Part shown: piece by piece, positions 62,994-64,000 of the stretch
How the letters are laid out: every line of letters starts with the position of its first letter
Position numbering within the stretch: position 1 is the stretch's first letter
Virus record (IMG/VR): IMGVR_UViG_3300033816_000195
Span: 1 to 64,000 of that record
Reading direction: 5' to 3' (one strand)
DNA: 64,000 nt
Source: a virus
Notes under the pieces: model-generated
What the model was told of the DNA's origin: nothing
Database searches by the model: none
The model's input: only the letters and a program-made list of their open reading frames with translations
Program-made: the position numbers and the translations under genes

Positions 62994-64000
62994 TTAAAAT
63001 CTCTTGAACATGTTAGCTCTTGAGATGGTTCTTTGTTGTGAAGATCTACTAGCTCTTCTTGTTTCTTCAGGCTCTTCATAGCTTGAAGAACCAGTCTTTC
63101 TAGATTCTTCTGTTTTTAATTTTCTTACTGTATCTTCTACAGCTTTTTTAGTTCCTTGATCCTTTACTTTATTTTTATAACCATCTGGGTCAGCAAGTAA
63201 CCAAAGTGCTTCTGCAATAAGATCATGTCTTGGTTGCACAAATTGATACTTCTCTAGGAGATGGCCTAATAAATTTGTAGGTTTTCCGGAGATTGAAGGG
63301 TAATTTGGTTGAACTAATCCTGAGTATAAAAGACTCTGGGTTTTTTTATCAATCTTAATTCCACCAAGCTCACCAACTGCAAGAGTATTATATACATTAT
63401 CTGTATATGCTTTTGCTTGTTGTTGTTGCTGTTCTTTTCTTTCTTCTTGTTCAGCTAATTGTCTTGCAATAATTTCTTCTTGCATTCTATCTAACTTAGG
63501 TTTAAACTGATTAGCTTTTTGTTCTAATTTACCTATGTCAGACCAATCTTGAATTTCAGCTTCTATTTCTTCAGCTGTTCCAAAATTAGTAGCATACAAA
63601 TACTGTCTTGCAATTTCTGCTTGATCATATTCATCAGATGGATCAAGCTGTCTCATTTCTTCTACTTGAGCAAGTGTTCTGAATAAACCTTTAAGATCTT
63701 GTCCTCCATCAGCTACATATTTAGCAGCTACTTGAAGTTCTTCAGGTAAAGAATTAAAAAATTCTCTTGGAGTATTTTTTCTTACTTCAGCTTCTCTCTC
63801 TTGGAAATTAGCTTCAAATAATTCTCTAAAATCTTTAGTAGTATATTCTTCTAAAGGTTTCTCATCATCAAAAGGAATAAGGGTTCCTTCTTCAATCATT
63901 TTTAGAGCTAACTCAGCAAGACCTGATTTATCTACTTTAGGTCTACCTTTATTACCTGCATCTTCTTCTTGAGAAATAAGATCATTTAATTCAGCAATAG
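62994..64000 (-). CDS. Probable scaffolding protein (5' end outside the window)
   Basis: The frame stays open through the right edge (upstream codons read IAELNDLISQEEDAGNKGRP, then VDKSGLAELALK before the first ATG at 63899), so the gene starts beyond 64000 and at least 334 residues are visible. The product is acidic in its N-terminal part, with a long Gln/Glu-rich helix (EEIIARQLAEQEERKEQQQQ). The C-terminal tail is basic and Ser-rich (RRASRSSQQRTISRANMFKR). An acidic helical body with a basic, capsid-binding tail directly upstream of the capsid gene is the usual design of phage scaffolding proteins. The role is inferred from composition and order. Confidence 0.65.
   Translation of the reverse strand, partial: IAELNDLISQEEDAGNKGRPKVDKSGLAELALKMIEEGTLIPFDDEKPLEEYTTKDFRELFEANFQEREAEVRKNTPREFFNSLPEELQVAAKYVADGGQDLKGLFRTLAQVEEMRQLDPSDEYDQAEIARQYLYATNFGTAEEIEAEIQDWSDIGKLEQKANQFKPKLDRMQEEIIARQLAEQEERKEQQQQQAKAYTDNVYNTLAVGELGGIKIDKKTQSLLYSGLVQPNYPSISGKPTNLLGHLLEKYQFVQPRHDLIAEALWLLADPDGYKNKVKDQGTKKAVEDTVRKLKTEESRKTGSSSYEEPEETRRASRSSQQRTISRANMFKRF

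Noticed and set aside
1-64000. Possible alternative genetic code (TAG or TGA reassigned), as known in some crAss-like phages
   Set aside because: All large genes, including one of 4320 codons, read through without in-frame stops in the standard code, and TAG and TGA are used as plausible stops (for example 59273-59275 and 3661-3663).
1-64000. tRNA genes, integrase, insertion sequences, reverse transcriptase of a diversity-generating element
   Set aside because: I looked for cloverleaf-like elements, catalytic motifs and template/variable repeats by eye and found none; short tRNAs could still be missed without a covariance search.

Overview
The window is about 64 kb of a low-GC, very densely coded tailed-phage genome. 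The gene set and order fit a crAss-like phage (order Crassvirales), so the host is presumably a member of Bacteroidota. The evidence is: a crAss-type major capsid protein at the right; a run of conserved crAss-type head, ring and tail genes; three giant co-oriented ORFs, one of which carries the DFDGD motif of a two-barrel RNA polymerase; and a family B DNA polymerase in the opposite-strand block. These assignments come from recognising motifs and gene order, not from a database search. All large ORFs read through in the standard genetic code. I see no tRNA, rRNA, CRISPR array, insertion sequence or integrase. No stretch of 300 bases lacks a gene.

Layout. (1) 1-3835, plus strand: the tail end of an unidentified gene and its terminator, then a replication and nucleotide block with a compact PolB, a DUF932-like protein with an acidic tail, a MazG-like pyrophosphohydrolase and a small Cys-rich protein. 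Three rho-independent terminators punctuate it. (2) 3837-64000, minus strand, transcribed right to left: the late or virion region, converging on block 1 near 3835. In transcription order it runs: putative scaffold (62994-64000, 5' end outside the window), major capsid protein, a capsid-adjacent gene, about a dozen tiny lysine-rich proteins (57.3-60.3 kb), a ring/adaptor candidate, a ferritin-like protein, a 571-aa head/auxiliary protein, Cys-rich and fibre-like proteins (49.4-54.3 kb), ring and tail proteins (41.5-49.3 kb), a lysozyme-bearing tail or cargo protein, and then the cargo and RNA polymerase block (3.9-37.4 kb).

How the parts may work together. In studied crAss-like phages the giant proteins are packaged in the virion, stored in capsid and tail, and ejected into the host, where the RNA polymerase transcribes early genes. 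Here the ejected set looks like a multi-enzyme cargo. The RNA polymerase polyprotein also carries a zincin-type HEAWH motif, an AlkB-like dioxygenase, a SLOG-like Rossmann domain and a DUF4326-like domain. Its partner carries a RecB/Cas4-like nuclease core. The 1339-aa protein carries a phage-lysozyme-like domain and two possible ADP-ribosyltransferase-like segments. A Gly-Gly-centred short motif recurs across both the large cargo/tail proteins and the tiny basic proteins. I consider these two points, the enzyme-loaded cargo and the shared GG motif, the most interesting content of the window.

Translation looks tightly coupled (several TAATG and ATGA overlaps). Clear terminators follow the capsid gene, the 571-aa gene and the 81-aa gene. 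One Bacteroidota-type -7 promoter box (TAnnTTTG) lies ahead of the 193-aa gene. Portal and terminase genes are not seen and presumably lie beyond the right edge.
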